Virus record (IMG/VR): IMGVR_UViG_3300034257_000006
Coordinates: 1 to 60,102 of that record
DNA length: 60,102 nucleotides
Source of the DNA: a virus
Direction: 5' to 3' (one strand)
Shown: positions 30,086 through 38,998 of the stretch, in pieces
Numbering within the stretch: position 1 is the first letter of the stretch
Layout of the letters: each line of letters opens with the position of its first letter
Translations under genes and position numbers: made by a program
Notes under the pieces: generated by a model
What the model saw: the letters and a program-made list of their open reading frames with translations, nothing else
Database searches by the model: none
Told to the model about the DNA's origin: nothing

Positions 30086-30810
30086 TATCCAAACCTCTGC
30101 CGCAAAAACAACTTCATCGTCGGGTTCCAACACTTCGAGCAGTAGTTCATGAAGTTCACGTCCAATGCCTCAAGCTGCTGCCGTGTCGCCGGTCTCAATA
30201 GACGCTTCAGAAACCTCGGATACGTGACTCCCTGCCATGTTTCGCCGTATGGTATCGCCTCTTCTGGATTATGAAACGTATTTCCATACAGAATTTCAAA
30301 CAAAAGCAGTTGAGTCGGGAACTCGTACTCGGCGATCATTGCCTGTAAGTTCGTCTTCATGAAGACATGCGGCAAATGTGTTCCGTACTGCAGGTTCGGC
30401 TTGCCGTGTTTCTTCAGTGCTGCGAACGTGACTCTGATACACTGGTGCCAGACTGCTTTGACATTAACTCTGTACCATGGATCGTACCGAGGGACTCGCA
30501 TGTCTTCGATGGTCGTCGGCTTCATCATGAATGTGTCGTCCATCATCCAGACAAACTCTTCATCGACGAGTTCGCTGGTAGCGCACACCATGATTTTCTT
30601 CTGCGTGTCGCGGAATGGCATGCGCGCCGGTGCGTCGCGGATCCCGAAGAACTGTTTCATCGGGATCAGTGGACCGTCGTACCACGGTGGCTTTTGACCG
30701 ACGACAAGGAACGTCGGCGTTCCGGCGAAGTTTTTACGAACCGACGCCATCGACAGCCGGAGTTCTTCGCCGCTGTCGGGTGCCTGAACGTAGAAATATA
30801 CGAATTGCAT
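30085..30810 (-). CDS. glycosyltransferase-like protein (Stealth/capsule type)
   Basis: A 241-aa protein. The central VDEEFVWMMDDTFMMKPTT (about residues 84-100) contains a DD metal site as in Stealth/capsular polysaccharide phosphotransferase-like or GT enzymes. The start is a normal ATG preceded by GGAGG. It opens the glycan island and sits next to the tail structural genes. Confidence 0.7.
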   Translation of the reverse strand: MQFVYFYVQAPDSGEELRLSMASVRKNFAGTPTFLVVGQKPPWYDGPLIPMKQFFGIRDAPARMPFRDTQKKIMVCATSELVDEEFVWMMDDTFMMKPTTIEDMRVPRYDPWYRVNVKAVWHQCIRVTFAALKKHGKPNLQYGTHLPHVFMKTNLQAMIAEYEFPTQLLLFEILYGNTFHNPEEAIPYGETWQGVTYPRFLKRLLRPATRQQLEALDVNFMNYCSKCWNPTMKLFLRQRFG

Positions 30811-30829
30811 TTATCCTCCGTGATTTGTA

Positions 30830-31843
30830 TCAGACGCTCTCTGATGGGCATGGGTCCGTTTCGCCTTCGCATCGAGCGCCCTCAACAATCCATGACCAGC
30901 ATTGAATCATTTTCGGCTCCCCAGTGAGGGGGCAGCATTCCCAGACTTCGTGCGGGATTCGTACAATTTCGTATTCACCGGTCTGAACGTAATAAACCCT
31001 ATTGGAAGTAACTGCCTCACCCGAAGACTCAGAACTACTGCATGTCTCACCTGTCCATTGAATCAATGCTTCTCCGCCGATCTTCAGCGGAATCACCCGG
31101 AGATCTCTCGCATAAACGAATGTGCCGTTTCCGGTTGGTGTCTGACGACCTGAGTCCGGTGTGTTGGCACAGCCTGTTGCCTCTGGGGACGGATCTTCGG
31201 CTTCCGCAATTGCACAGATATCGCATCCATCAACGTCAGATACACTTGAAGACACAGATTCAGAGCCTGGTGCGCATCCGGCAGGATTGTCCGTTAGCTC
31301 CATGCGATACCAGCCAAAACCAAGGCATGCTCGCGTGATCGCTGTTTTTGGAAGTACGGATGACGATCCAGCGGACAGGACTTCCCATCGCTTCGAGTCT
31401 TCGTTGTACGCGATGTAGAAGACATCGCAGGCCGATTTCCATGCTGTGTCTACGTCTTCGGATGCAGATTCTGAATCGCAGAAGGCTCCGGAGAGACCGG
31501 CAACTGGATCCCATGCGCGGAACGGAGTCGTCAGCGTTTCTGCTCCATGCGTACCACTGGCTCTGTTGAGCCGAACTTCACTCACCAGACCTGAAGGTGC
31601 GTCATCAATTGCGGTTGCTGCGAGATCGGTTACTTCCTGAATAGAGAAGTCTTCGACCGCAACAACGAGCTTCAGAAACGGCTTCCGCATGTTCGCCGAT
31701 TGGTTTCCGAGCGTCTCGTTCACCAAAGACGACCCCATTCCCAGCATGATCTCTCTGCGAGGAATCTCTGACTCCTGAATCGTGCGGTTCAGGCGATCAG
31801 CGTAGATATGATCTCCAGATCTGTATTTCTTCTGATTCGTCAT
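30830..31843 (-). CDS. putative tail structural protein, 337 aa
   Basis: The N-terminal RSGDHIYADRLNRTIQESE matches phage baseplate or tail-fibre-connector proteins. The rest is beta-rich with long Ser/acid-rich stretches and many cysteines (GCDICAIAEAEDPSPEATGCA, ETCSSSESSG, EVWECCPLTG, ARCEGETDPCPS). Possibly the distal or central tail protein. It overlaps the next gene by four bases. Confidence 0.65.
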   Translation of the reverse strand: MTNQKKYRSGDHIYADRLNRTIQESEIPRREIMLGMGSSLVNETLGNQSANMRKPFLKLVVAVEDFSIQEVTDLAATAIDDAPSGLVSEVRLNRASGTHGAETLTTPFRAWDPVAGLSGAFCDSESASEDVDTAWKSACDVFYIAYNEDSKRWEVLSAGSSSVLPKTAITRACLGFGWYRMELTDNPAGCAPGSESVSSSVSDVDGCDICAIAEAEDPSPEATGCANTPDSGRQTPTGNGTFVYARDLRVIPLKIGGEALIQWTGETCSSSESSGEAVTSNRVYYVQTGEYEIVRIPHEVWECCPLTGEPKMIQCWSWIVEGARCEGETDPCPSESV

Positions 31844-32949
31844 AAGTCTGGATTCAAAATGTCAGTGAAATCCTTGGCTTCAAACAGATCTTCGCCTGTT
31901 TCTAACTGAACTCGTTCCCAAGTGTCTGTTCCGACGGTTCTGTCAAAGAAAAGATGATTCCATCCCCTGATGTTTGCGCCGTCAACAATTCTCTTCTGCT
32001 TGAAGATCAACTTCAATGTCGTCGTATTTCTGTTGTCCACACGTATGTTTGGTCGCATTCCACCGAAGGCATCGGTTCGTCGGTTCCTGTCTTCCTGCCA
32101 ATCAACGAACAAAAGTGTTTCATCATCGTAATCACTGCACTCTGCCGTCTCTGATCCTCCTGGATCATAGTCGCACGAAAGGATTGATCCCCACTCCTGA
32201 AGGTTCACAGTGCCTCTGTATGGTGCTAAATGCGTTTCAATGGCGCAAATCCGATTCACCGGAACATTGTGCCAACTGACAATAATGTCAGCCTTTGGGA
32301 TGATCTTGTAAGCGTAACTGTCAGCCTTCAGTCTTCGATCTGGACCTGCAGGAAGGTCTGCCCACACGAGGTTTCCGTTCGGAAGAGTGAACATCTCGTA
32401 TGCCGGATTTCGCTCGACGCTGATGCAGGTGTTTTCAAGAATATGATCGGCTGTCTCCCACAGCCCACTCAGTTGATTGAAGAACACGCAGTCACACGGA
32501 TTTTCTTCGTATGTGATTGTGACTCTGCATAAGCATTCTGAGTTGTCCATTCCTTCCGGGTATTCACGCCAGTATTTCTCCATCTCATTCAGGGAAACAG
32601 GATCAGTGATTAAGTCGCTCGTTCCCGAGAAGGTTTCGTGGCTCACGTTAAAGCAGCAACTCGTAACCGCTTCAATCGAGAATGACGTTGCCACAAGGTT
32701 CAGTTGACCATAGATCTTGTCGTTGAATCCAAATGGGAACAGAGAAAACGGAAACGGAGCGGGAAGAAAAGGCATGTCCTGAATGCCGTCTTCGTGGTAT
32801 TTCCCGATCTGGCGCAGCGCGAACTCTTCAGCGTATTGGCAATTAACAAGGAACCTTCGTGTCGCCGAAGCCTTTCCGGACTGGTACTGCGGAAGACCAG
32901 ATGGATGATCCGCCTTAACCTCGAATGCGTAGTCACTGTAGAAACTCAT
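31840..32949 (-). CDS. putative tail structural protein, 369 aa
   Basis: Unassigned protein with a mixed beta sequence and paired cysteines (SCCFN, SECLCRVTITYEENPCDCVFF). It has no coiled coil or signal. Located between the tape measure gene and the other tail structural gene, it is most likely the distal tail or tail-associated protein of the siphophage. The segment NHLFFDRTVGTDTWERVQLETGEDLFEAKDF at the end is conserved-looking. Confidence 0.68.
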   Translation of the reverse strand: MSFYSDYAFEVKADHPSGLPQYQSGKASATRRFLVNCQYAEEFALRQIGKYHEDGIQDMPFLPAPFPFSLFPFGFNDKIYGQLNLVATSFSIEAVTSCCFNVSHETFSGTSDLITDPVSLNEMEKYWREYPEGMDNSECLCRVTITYEENPCDCVFFNQLSGLWETADHILENTCISVERNPAYEMFTLPNGNLVWADLPAGPDRRLKADSYAYKIIPKADIIVSWHNVPVNRICAIETHLAPYRGTVNLQEWGSILSCDYDPGGSETAECSDYDDETLLFVDWQEDRNRRTDAFGGMRPNIRVDNRNTTTLKLIFKQKRIVDGANIRGWNHLFFDRTVGTDTWERVQLETGEDLFEAKDFTDILNPDL

Positions 32950-35795
32950 TGTGCAACCGCCCTCATGTCCTTCTTCTTTATCGCTTCTGTTGTCTGGTCC
33001 TGCGACATTACGAGTTTCCAGAGTGGCGGCAGAAACTCCATCATCGCATCTCGGATAGCCGCTGCCTGACGGTCGTTCTGTTCCTGGATTGACGGTATGC
33101 TTGGAACATTGAAGAGACCTTGGAAGAACCCAAGCTGACCAGACCGTCTCTCATCTGCACCTCGATTGCCAGAAAGAAGACTGTCTCCGCTGTTTTTGAA
33201 GAAGTTCACAAGACGTTCTTCGTTTATAGCCTTCGTCAAGACTTCGATTTCTTTGCGAAGATCTTCCTGAGACTTAATCAGCTTGTCGTCCACACCAAGG
33301 ACGTTCGTCTGCAGCTTTTTTACGAAATCATCGAAGTTCGTGAACGTCGATACCTTGTTCTTCTCTTCCGACTTCTTCAGTTCATCCTGTGACTTCTTCA
33401 GAAGACGACCAAGTTCCAATTGAAACAGTGCTGACTGCGTTTCGTTAGCCGCGTTCGCCGCTTGTATCCCTTTTAGCCCAGTATTCGGATCCGCTGACTT
33501 CAGTGCTTTTGTGATCAGTTCGTCAATCCCTTGGCGGATCTTGTCGTTCTTCAGAAAGATCTCTTCAATCTGCGAGGCACCTTCAAATGCGAACCCATTC
33601 AATTCCGCCTGCGCGAGCTTAATTCCGAATGCGAGTTCTTTGTTCTTGTCGATGATTACGTCGAGACCCTGAATGATGTTTTGGTTCTCGATCTCTTGGT
33701 TCTGCAATGAAAGTCTGTTTATCTTTTCTAGTTCTGTTCCAAGGTCACTAAGTTGAGTTTTTAACCCCTTTACCTTCTCTTCTGATATGCCTTTGAAGAA
33801 GAAACCATCCGTCTCTTTTTTTGCTTTGTCGAGTTCTTCAATTATCTTATTGAATGACGCTCTGGCTTCAATAATATCCTTCGAGGCAGATGGTGATCCT
33901 TTGCTGACGGAATTCTGTGATTTTATTAAGTCATCATTCGCTTTAATCAGAAGGTCTATTGCCGCAGTTACCTCCTCTTGTTCTCTCTTCACTGCTTTTG
34001 GATCAACAGGCGTTCTATTAAACAGACCAGACTGATCCGGTCTTCCGATGTTCTTGAATCTTATTTGCTCAAGTTCTATCACGGAACCTATATCTCGTGA
34101 TGCTCTCTCAAAAGCCTTTGACTCATCAAGCGACTTTGTGATTGCTGAAACCGTCTTCTGATTGTCGTCTCTCTTCGAAAGAAGATCGTTCGTTCTCTTC
34201 ACTACATCTTCAATGGATTTTGCATCTCTAAGATCACGCTCAAACTTTGAGCTTCCGATTTCAAGGCCAACATTGAATTCAGCGTCTGCGACGTTTCGTT
34301 TTATCTTCTCTCCAATATCCTCAAGTTTCGCTTCGACTTCCGACAAAGACTGAAGCCATTCAACCATCTTCGGAAGAATCACAATCGCAAATGCAGATCC
34401 GATACCGGCAATCAGCGGAAGCTGCTTTGCCCACCCCTTACCGATAGCGTCTTGAACTTCTTTTGTTCTCGACATATCGTTCAGGAGAAACGCCACGTTG
34501 TTCGCCGCGCCTCGGACACCACCGGCAAACCCGTTTAGACTGAAGCCAACCGAAAAGTCTTCAACCGCCTGTCCGAGCTGATATGCGTTGTTGCTCAGGT
34601 TATTGAACGAAGAACCTTTTTTGGTTGCTTCTTTCTGTATTCGCAGCATCTCTGCGCGAACTCCACCTGTGGTGAACTGCGTATCGTCTAAATTGTTGAG
34701 CGTTATTCCGAGACGTTTAAATTCATCTTCAACTGACTTCGTAACTCCATTCAGCGCAGTAAAGTCCGAAATGAATCGCTGCAGGCTTTCGTCTGTTCCG
34801 TCGAATGCCCTCGCAGATTCCTTCAGTGCAAATTCCAGCCTCTTGATATTGCCTGCAGTTTCAAGTATCTCCGCCCGCTGATCCGCCGATATCCCCTGCA
34901 CCGCCTGATGTCGCAGAGACGACTCGACGTTGAATCCGACACGAAGTGTTCTGTCTTCGTCGCTGAATTGGTTGAAGATTCCACGATTGACAGACTTTGC
35001 GTCCGCAATTGAATCTGCCTTTATTCGCAACGCATCAAGTTGATCAGAGAGTCTCTGAATCTGTTGGCTGGCGTCAGTAACGTCGATCAGGTTTTCAGAT
35101 CGAATACCTTGAGACAGTTTTAGCTTTGCTGCGTCGATCTGTTCGTTAAGGCGAGCGAACTCTCGCGAGATCCCTGAGTCTTCACTGGCTGATACAGAGC
35201 CCTTTACGTTCTTCACACTCAGCAATGATCTTTCAACTGCTTCCCTCTGCTCTCTAAATGACTCGCTCCTGTCGAATGTTGCAGTTTCAAGTCCTGATGT
35301 TCGTATCTTCTCTGCTGTTACTTCTCTGAGGATTGCGAGTTCATTTTCTCGAAGTTCTATGATCCGAAGAACAGCAGCGATCTGGTCGTCTTCTACTTCC
35401 GTTGTAGCGAAAGTTCTTGCTTGACCTGCCACTTCGTTCGAGAGATTCTGGAGCCTGTCTTTGATGTCTTTGTCATTTGCAATACGGACATCCACAGACA
35501 GAAACGCCTTGTCTCTGTTGAATTCAAGGACAGCAAGACGCAAGTCTCTTCGCAAACGTGCTGCCATATCATCTTCTGGGCCTCCACCTCCACCTCCACC
35601 GCCGCCTCGACCACCTCCGCCCCCACGCCCTCCTCCTCCGACAACAGGATTAGGAATGTTCAAAGGAGGGATGTTTGCGTTGATAAACCGCTCTCTGACT
35701 CTGTTTATCACGCTCTCGGTGATCGCGTCGAAGTCCTGATCGAACCGTGGCTTGATGTTGACGAAGATGTCAAGCAGTGAGTCATCATCCGCCAT
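32946..35795 (-). CDS. tail tape measure protein, 949 aa
   Basis: Largest gene in the window. The 949 residues are mainly helical and coiled coil. A glycine-rich run (GGGGRGGGGGRGGGGGGGG at about 52-72) follows a short N-terminal domain, and hydrophobic segments occur near residues 420-480 (VAFLLNDMS; LPLIAGIGSAFAIVILPKMV). These, its size and its place downstream of the chaperone pair identify it as the tape measure, which sets tail length and enters the host membrane. By the usual rule of about 0.15 nm per residue the tail would be about 140 nm long. Confidence 0.88.
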   Translation of the reverse strand: MADDDSLLDIFVNIKPRFDQDFDAITESVINRVRERFINANIPPLNIPNPVVGGGGRGGGGGRGGGGGGGGGPEDDMAARLRRDLRLAVLEFNRDKAFLSVDVRIANDKDIKDRLQNLSNEVAGQARTFATTEVEDDQIAAVLRIIELRENELAILREVTAEKIRTSGLETATFDRSESFREQREAVERSLLSVKNVKGSVSASEDSGISREFARLNEQIDAAKLKLSQGIRSENLIDVTDASQQIQRLSDQLDALRIKADSIADAKSVNRGIFNQFSDEDRTLRVGFNVESSLRHQAVQGISADQRAEILETAGNIKRLEFALKESARAFDGTDESLQRFISDFTALNGVTKSVEDEFKRLGITLNNLDDTQFTTGGVRAEMLRIQKEATKKGSSFNNLSNNAYQLGQAVEDFSVGFSLNGFAGGVRGAANNVAFLLNDMSRTKEVQDAIGKGWAKQLPLIAGIGSAFAIVILPKMVEWLQSLSEVEAKLEDIGEKIKRNVADAEFNVGLEIGSSKFERDLRDAKSIEDVVKRTNDLLSKRDDNQKTVSAITKSLDESKAFERASRDIGSVIELEQIRFKNIGRPDQSGLFNRTPVDPKAVKREQEEVTAAIDLLIKANDDLIKSQNSVSKGSPSASKDIIEARASFNKIIEELDKAKKETDGFFFKGISEEKVKGLKTQLSDLGTELEKINRLSLQNQEIENQNIIQGLDVIIDKNKELAFGIKLAQAELNGFAFEGASQIEEIFLKNDKIRQGIDELITKALKSADPNTGLKGIQAANAANETQSALFQLELGRLLKKSQDELKKSEEKNKVSTFTNFDDFVKKLQTNVLGVDDKLIKSQEDLRKEIEVLTKAINEERLVNFFKNSGDSLLSGNRGADERRSGQLGFFQGLFNVPSIPSIQEQNDRQAAAIRDAMMEFLPPLWKLVMSQDQTTEAIKKKDMRAVAQ

Positions 35796-35955
35796 TAAAG
35801 TTCGCTCCTAGGGCCAGGTACGCTTCGACAAGTGTCAGGCTCATTGCGTCGGCGAGGCTCATTCCGCTGCCTCTGGTGATCGCCACAGCCATCATCTTAT
35901 AGCGGTTTCCGGTCGGCGCATCCACTGGAACCTTCGGCTCTACAGTGATTTTCAT
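35785..35955 (-). CDS. tail assembly chaperone, T-like frame
   Basis: A 56-aa frame starting with ATG that overlaps the stop of the upstream chaperone (ATGA at 35952-35955) and overlapping the tape measure start by 11 bases. It lies in the -1 frame relative to the upstream chaperone, and the slippery heptamer at 36003-36009 lets ribosomes enter it, giving a fused protein of about 213 aa. This is the classic G/GT arrangement. The sequence (VPVDAPTGNRYKMMAVAITRG) is short, as T-type extensions are. Confidence 0.75.
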   Translation of the reverse strand: MKITVEPKVPVDAPTGNRYKMMAVAITRGSGMSLADAMSLTLVEAYLALGANFNGG

Positions 35956-36425
35956 GCTGGCTGGGTGCCCGGCGGGCTCTGGTCTCCGCTCGGGCCATCG
36001 GAGTTTTTTAAGTTGTTCCTCTCATCCGTCGCAAGGAACGCAACTTTTAACTCAGCTTTCTCTTCGGGAGTAGCACGGTCCCAGATGTCTTTGACTCTGG
36101 CGAATCCCTTCTTCCAGTCTTCTTCTTTGCCTTTAACGGCAGGAATCGGCAGGCACTTCCAAAGAGAGTACAACCAGCCTTCGTCAGACTTATCAAAGAA
36201 CATCTCTTCTTCATACGATACTGACGAGGAGTTCGTGTACACGGTCTTCATCGCAATCTCGACGAAGATCCTATAATTTTCTTCCGGCATTTTGTCCGGA
36301 AGTCCCTGAAGCAGAGACCATGGTGTTGCCCTTCGAGACTTTATGAAGTCCACCTTATCGACAAAATCGATCAGGTATCTTGGCCTCACCACCACGTCTG
36401 TTCCGCCGATAGACACGGTGATCAT
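35952..36425 (-). CDS. tail assembly chaperone, G-like
   Basis: A 157-aa protein between the major tail protein and the tape measure, where chaperone G is encoded in siphophages. N-terminal beta part (MITVSIGGTDVVVRPRYLIDF) then helices (ENYRIFVEIAMKTVYT; DWKKGFARVKDIWDRATPEEKAELKVAFLATDERN). A slippery sequence follows codon LKN near residue 139-141. It folds with its GT fusion to wrap the tape measure protein. Confidence 0.75.
   Translation of the reverse strand: MITVSIGGTDVVVRPRYLIDFVDKVDFIKSRRATPWSLLQGLPDKMPEENYRIFVEIAMKTVYTNSSSVSYEEEMFFDKSDEGWLYSLWKCLPIPAVKGKEEDWKKGFARVKDIWDRATPEEKAELKVAFLATDERNNLKNSDGPSGDQSPPGTQPA
36003..36009 (-). promoter_or_regulatory. -1 programmed frameshift site (A AAA AAC)
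   Basis: Codons TTA AAA AAC on the minus strand contain the heptamer AAAAAAC. A -1 slip here continues through CTCCGATGG... in the frame of the 56-aa ORF without stop codons and reaches its end, making the longer chaperone of about 213 residues. The ratio of both forms is expected to matter for tail assembly, as in phage lambda. Confidence 0.75.
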
Positions 36426-36437
36426 TGTGTGTTCCGA

Positions 36438-36938
36438 TTACCCAGCCTGTTCAGTCTGGCATGTACTTTGAATCGATGGATGAACAACCCATCGCTGAAC
36501 GTCGAATCCGTAGTTCAAAATAATCGGCTGGTTTCCTGCGATGTCGTAAATAACTGGAACTGATGTGATTCGAACGACTGCCTCGAAATAGAGGTTTTCG
36601 TCAGGATTAGCAACAACTGCGCCGTCATCCCAGATCTCGGTACAGTCCTGAGCCCAGCGAATCCGATGCAGACTGTTAATACACAGCATTCCAGGACCAA
36701 CGCCACTGTGGCATGCATACGCAAGATTTCCTGCGCGAGCGACTGTTCCGCAGGCGGACAGTTCTGCTCCGCCGCTCGACGAAGTCACGAGTTTCGGCGT
36801 GGTCGATGTTTCGGTGACGCCGACTAATGTGACGTGTGGCAACAGATCCCACGTTTCAGCCGCTGATCCTGCGTTCGTGTCGAGCAGCACGCATGCCTCA
36901 GATGCACAGCACAAAATGTCGCCAGGCGTAAAAGCCAT
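36438..36938 (-). CDS. major tail protein (putative)
   Basis: A 166-aa beta-rich protein directly upstream of the chaperones, the usual position of the major tail tube protein. Sequence features: TWDLLPHVTLVGVTETSTTPKLVTSSSGGAE, then a region with many Cys (GDILCCASEACVLL near the start). No coiled coil or signal. The assignment rests mainly on position and composition. Confidence 0.7.
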   Translation of the reverse strand: MAFTPGDILCCASEACVLLDTNAGSAAETWDLLPHVTLVGVTETSTTPKLVTSSSGGAELSACGTVARAGNLAYACHSGVGPGMLCINSLHRIRWAQDCTEIWDDGAVVANPDENLYFEAVVRITSVPVIYDIAGNQPIILNYGFDVQRWVVHPSIQSTCQTEQAG

Positions 36939-36950
36939 CTCAATTCTCCA

Positions 36951-37370
36951 TTAAACCGAAGCAGAAACAGATTCCGCGACTTGGTGATACGAACCCCTGA
37001 ACAACAGACTGCAAACCACTTCACTTCCGGCAACTCGAATTGACGATGCTGGACTTCCTGTCACACAGAAACATCCACATGCACCGAGATCTGTGCAGCC
37101 ACCGTTATACAACCAGTTCTCAATAAGATCTCTGAACTGTCTCGCCATGTTCTTCTTCGACGAATCGAAGTAAGCCTTGATGTCGATCGTCCAGACTTTC
37201 TGTGTAGCAGAACTAGTTCTGAGTCCTGCCGTTGTGCTCGCCTTCAGCACCAAATACGGAACGCAGTCTTTGCATTCCCTCTGATCAATGAAATGATTTT
37301 CCGACTTGATGGGTGTGCAGTCCAGCGATCGCAGAGCATCAAGTATCGCTCTTTCGACGCAACAGGACAT
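36951..37370 (-). CDS. tail terminator-like protein, 139 aa
   Basis: Cys-rich protein (MSCCVERAILDALRSLDC, QRECKDCVPY, GGCTDLGACGCFCVTG) with the KVWTIDIKAYFDSSKKNMARQFRDLIENWLYNGG core that resembles tail terminator or head-tail completion proteins (gpU-like; helix-beta domain). Located between connectors and the major tail protein, as expected for the terminator. Function by inference. Confidence 0.6.
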   Translation of the reverse strand: MSCCVERAILDALRSLDCTPIKSENHFIDQRECKDCVPYLVLKASTTAGLRTSSATQKVWTIDIKAYFDSSKKNMARQFRDLIENWLYNGGCTDLGACGCFCVTGSPASSIRVAGSEVVCSLLFRGSYHQVAESVSASV

Positions 37371-37500
37371 CGCATTCCCTCACTGCAGTGATGTTTTCGA
37401 TCTTAACGCCGTAACTCTCAACAGCAAGTGCTTCTGCGACTTCCGGCGAATATGTTTCCACTTTGATCGGCGTGCCACAGCCATAGACGATGTATTTCAT
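37339..37500 (-). CDS. small protein, 53 aa, between connectors
   Basis: GAAGG lies eight bases before its ATG. The frame MKYIVYGCGTPIKVETYSPEVAEALAVESYGVKIENITAVRECD runs into the start of the next gene and overlaps it by 32 bases. The beta-alpha-beta look and ribosome site suggest a true small gene. No family recognised. Confidence 0.55.
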   Translation of the reverse strand: MKYIVYGCGTPIKVETYSPEVAEALAVESYGVKIENITAVRECDVLLRRKSDT

Positions 37501-37532
37501 TCTTTGCCTTCGTTTGTTTCAATCCGCGACAG

Positions 37533-38021
37533 TCATTCTGTCGATTCAAACGCAGCCTTTGCGACGTTCGCGATTGTCTGCCTGCCTCGCATGAATAACG
37601 GAAGTACCCAAGGCCGTCCAGACTGGTTATGCATCAACAGGTAATTCATCCTTCGATTCACAACATGACTCGGAGAGAATCCTACAAAACCGTTGATCGT
37701 TCCAGAATCTGATTTAGCCCCACCATCTACGTAATTCGCAAGAAAGTCGCCAATCCTCCTCTGATCCCTCGCAAAACCCTGCCTTGTAGTGTTGTTCGGA
37801 TTTTCCCACCCATTTACTGGCCCAAACCCTCCAGGCTTATGCCCTGCGTATGCATGAGGAATTTCACCATATCCAGAATGCGGCGGCGCAATTGTCTCTT
37901 GAAGTCCAAGTTGATACTCTTGTGCCAACTCTTTCGCTGCAGCGCGAATACAGGCTTCCAGTTTCCTGTTCAGCTTCTCCTTAATCGCTTCCGTATGATC
38001 AGCGAACGTGACAGAGAACAT
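37533..38021 (-). CDS. neck/HK97 gp10-like protein, 162 aa
   Basis: GGAGG lies six bases before the chosen ATG. N-terminal helices (AIKEKLNRKLEACIRAAAKELAQEYQLGLQETI) and a later NYLLMHNQSGRPWVLPLF look like the HK97 gp10-type minor tail or head-tail joining protein. It is flanked by connector-type genes. The long reading upstream has no ribosome site. Confidence 0.65.
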   Translation of the reverse strand: MFSVTFADHTEAIKEKLNRKLEACIRAAAKELAQEYQLGLQETIAPPHSGYGEIPHAYAGHKPGGFGPVNGWENPNNTTRQGFARDQRRIGDFLANYVDGGAKSDSGTINGFVGFSPSHVVNRRMNYLLMHNQSGRPWVLPLFMRGRQTIANVAKAAFESTE

Positions 38022-38691
38022 TGTCCGCCTCCAGTCCGACAATGTACGGCACAAAGACCCCGTTGTCAGTGACTCGTGTGATTCGGTAAGATCCGTACTT
38101 GTCCTTCAGTCGATGGCTTGCCGATGGACGAACTGACAGAGGCCATCGCACTAAGGATCCAGAAAAATTGTAGACGAGATCCTTTGAGTCGTTTCGCGTC
38201 TGGAGAGAACCTGTTTCGGCGAGTATCTTTCCTTTGACTCTGCCGACTCGTCTCGGTCGAGCCACGTTATCGCATTCTCCGCAGTCCGTGCAATCGAGGT
38301 CGAATACATCGATATCTTCCGTGAGATTGAAACATGCTGCCACAGACCGCACATGCATGACCTTGAGGCAGAACAGATTCAGTTCCGTCACCGAGTAAAT
38401 CACCCACTCGACGCCATCTGAATCTGTGATCGTTCCGCCAATTCCGACCTCGACCGAATTCTCCAGCATCGACAACCGGAAGATCTTGTCTGCTGCATGA
38501 ACGCCGGCCTGCGGGTTCACCGAGGACATCTTGATGCCGCTGGACCGCGCATGATAGAACTCTGTCTGCTCTCCGCAGTAATCCAGCGTGACCGTCTCGT
38601 AGTCGCAGAATGCCGTGAGCCAGTCTTCGCAGGCGCAGAGAATGTCCGCACAGCACGATTCAGACGAAGATACCGAGGAAGAGTGGCTCAT
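37999..38691 (-). CDS. head-tail connector-like, Cys-rich protein, 230 aa
   Basis: A beta-rich protein with an N-terminal Ser/Cys-rich tag (SHSSSVSSSESCCADILCACEDW) and a CTDCGEC motif near residue 136, a possible zinc or disulfide site. Its place between the small Cys protein and the gp10-like gene fits a head completion protein or stopper. Not assigned to a named family. Confidence 0.6.
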   Translation of the reverse strand: MSHSSSVSSSESCCADILCACEDWLTAFCDYETVTLDYCGEQTEFYHARSSGIKMSSVNPQAGVHAADKIFRLSMLENSVEVGIGGTITDSDGVEWVIYSVTELNLFCLKVMHVRSVAACFNLTEDIDVFDLDCTDCGECDNVARPRRVGRVKGKILAETGSLQTRNDSKDLVYNFSGSLVRWPLSVRPSASHRLKDKYGSYRITRVTDNGVFVPYIVGLEADNVLCHVR

Positions 38692-38996
38692 CTTCTGTAC
38701 CTCCGCTGGTTACGGACTGGCGTTACAGTTGCACATGTGTCACCGACGCACGTGTGCGGTTTGACGCACGGCACATGTACGAACTCGTACAGTTCACTGG
38801 ATGATCCGCAGTTCTTTTTCTCGTATAGTCGCTGGTACACTTTCAGGACTTCAATCTTCGCTTTCAGCCCCGGAGTACCGTCTCTTGTCGTGTCGCCTTC
38901 TTTCCATATGTGCGCATCGCAGGACTCAGTCGCGATCTGTTCCGACAGATCGCAGATCTTCTGTTCCAGCTCTTCGCATGAAAGACAGTCCGCCAC
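38688..38996 (-). CDS. small Cys-containing head-tail protein, 102 aa
   Basis: An N-terminal helix with CLSCEELEQKICDLSEQIATESCDA and a C-terminal beta part with CVKPHTCVGDTCATVTP. This helical-zinc pattern (CxxC, ExxxxI) recalls small head-tail proteins (gpFII/gpW-like region), but cannot be fixed. Its stop overlaps the next gene by four bases. Confidence 0.55.
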   Translation of the reverse strand: MADCLSCEELEQKICDLSEQIATESCDAHIWKEGDTTRDGTPGLKAKIEVLKVYQRLYEKKNCGSSSELYEFVHVPCVKPHTCVGDTCATVTPVRNQRRYRR

Positions 38997-38998
38997 AA

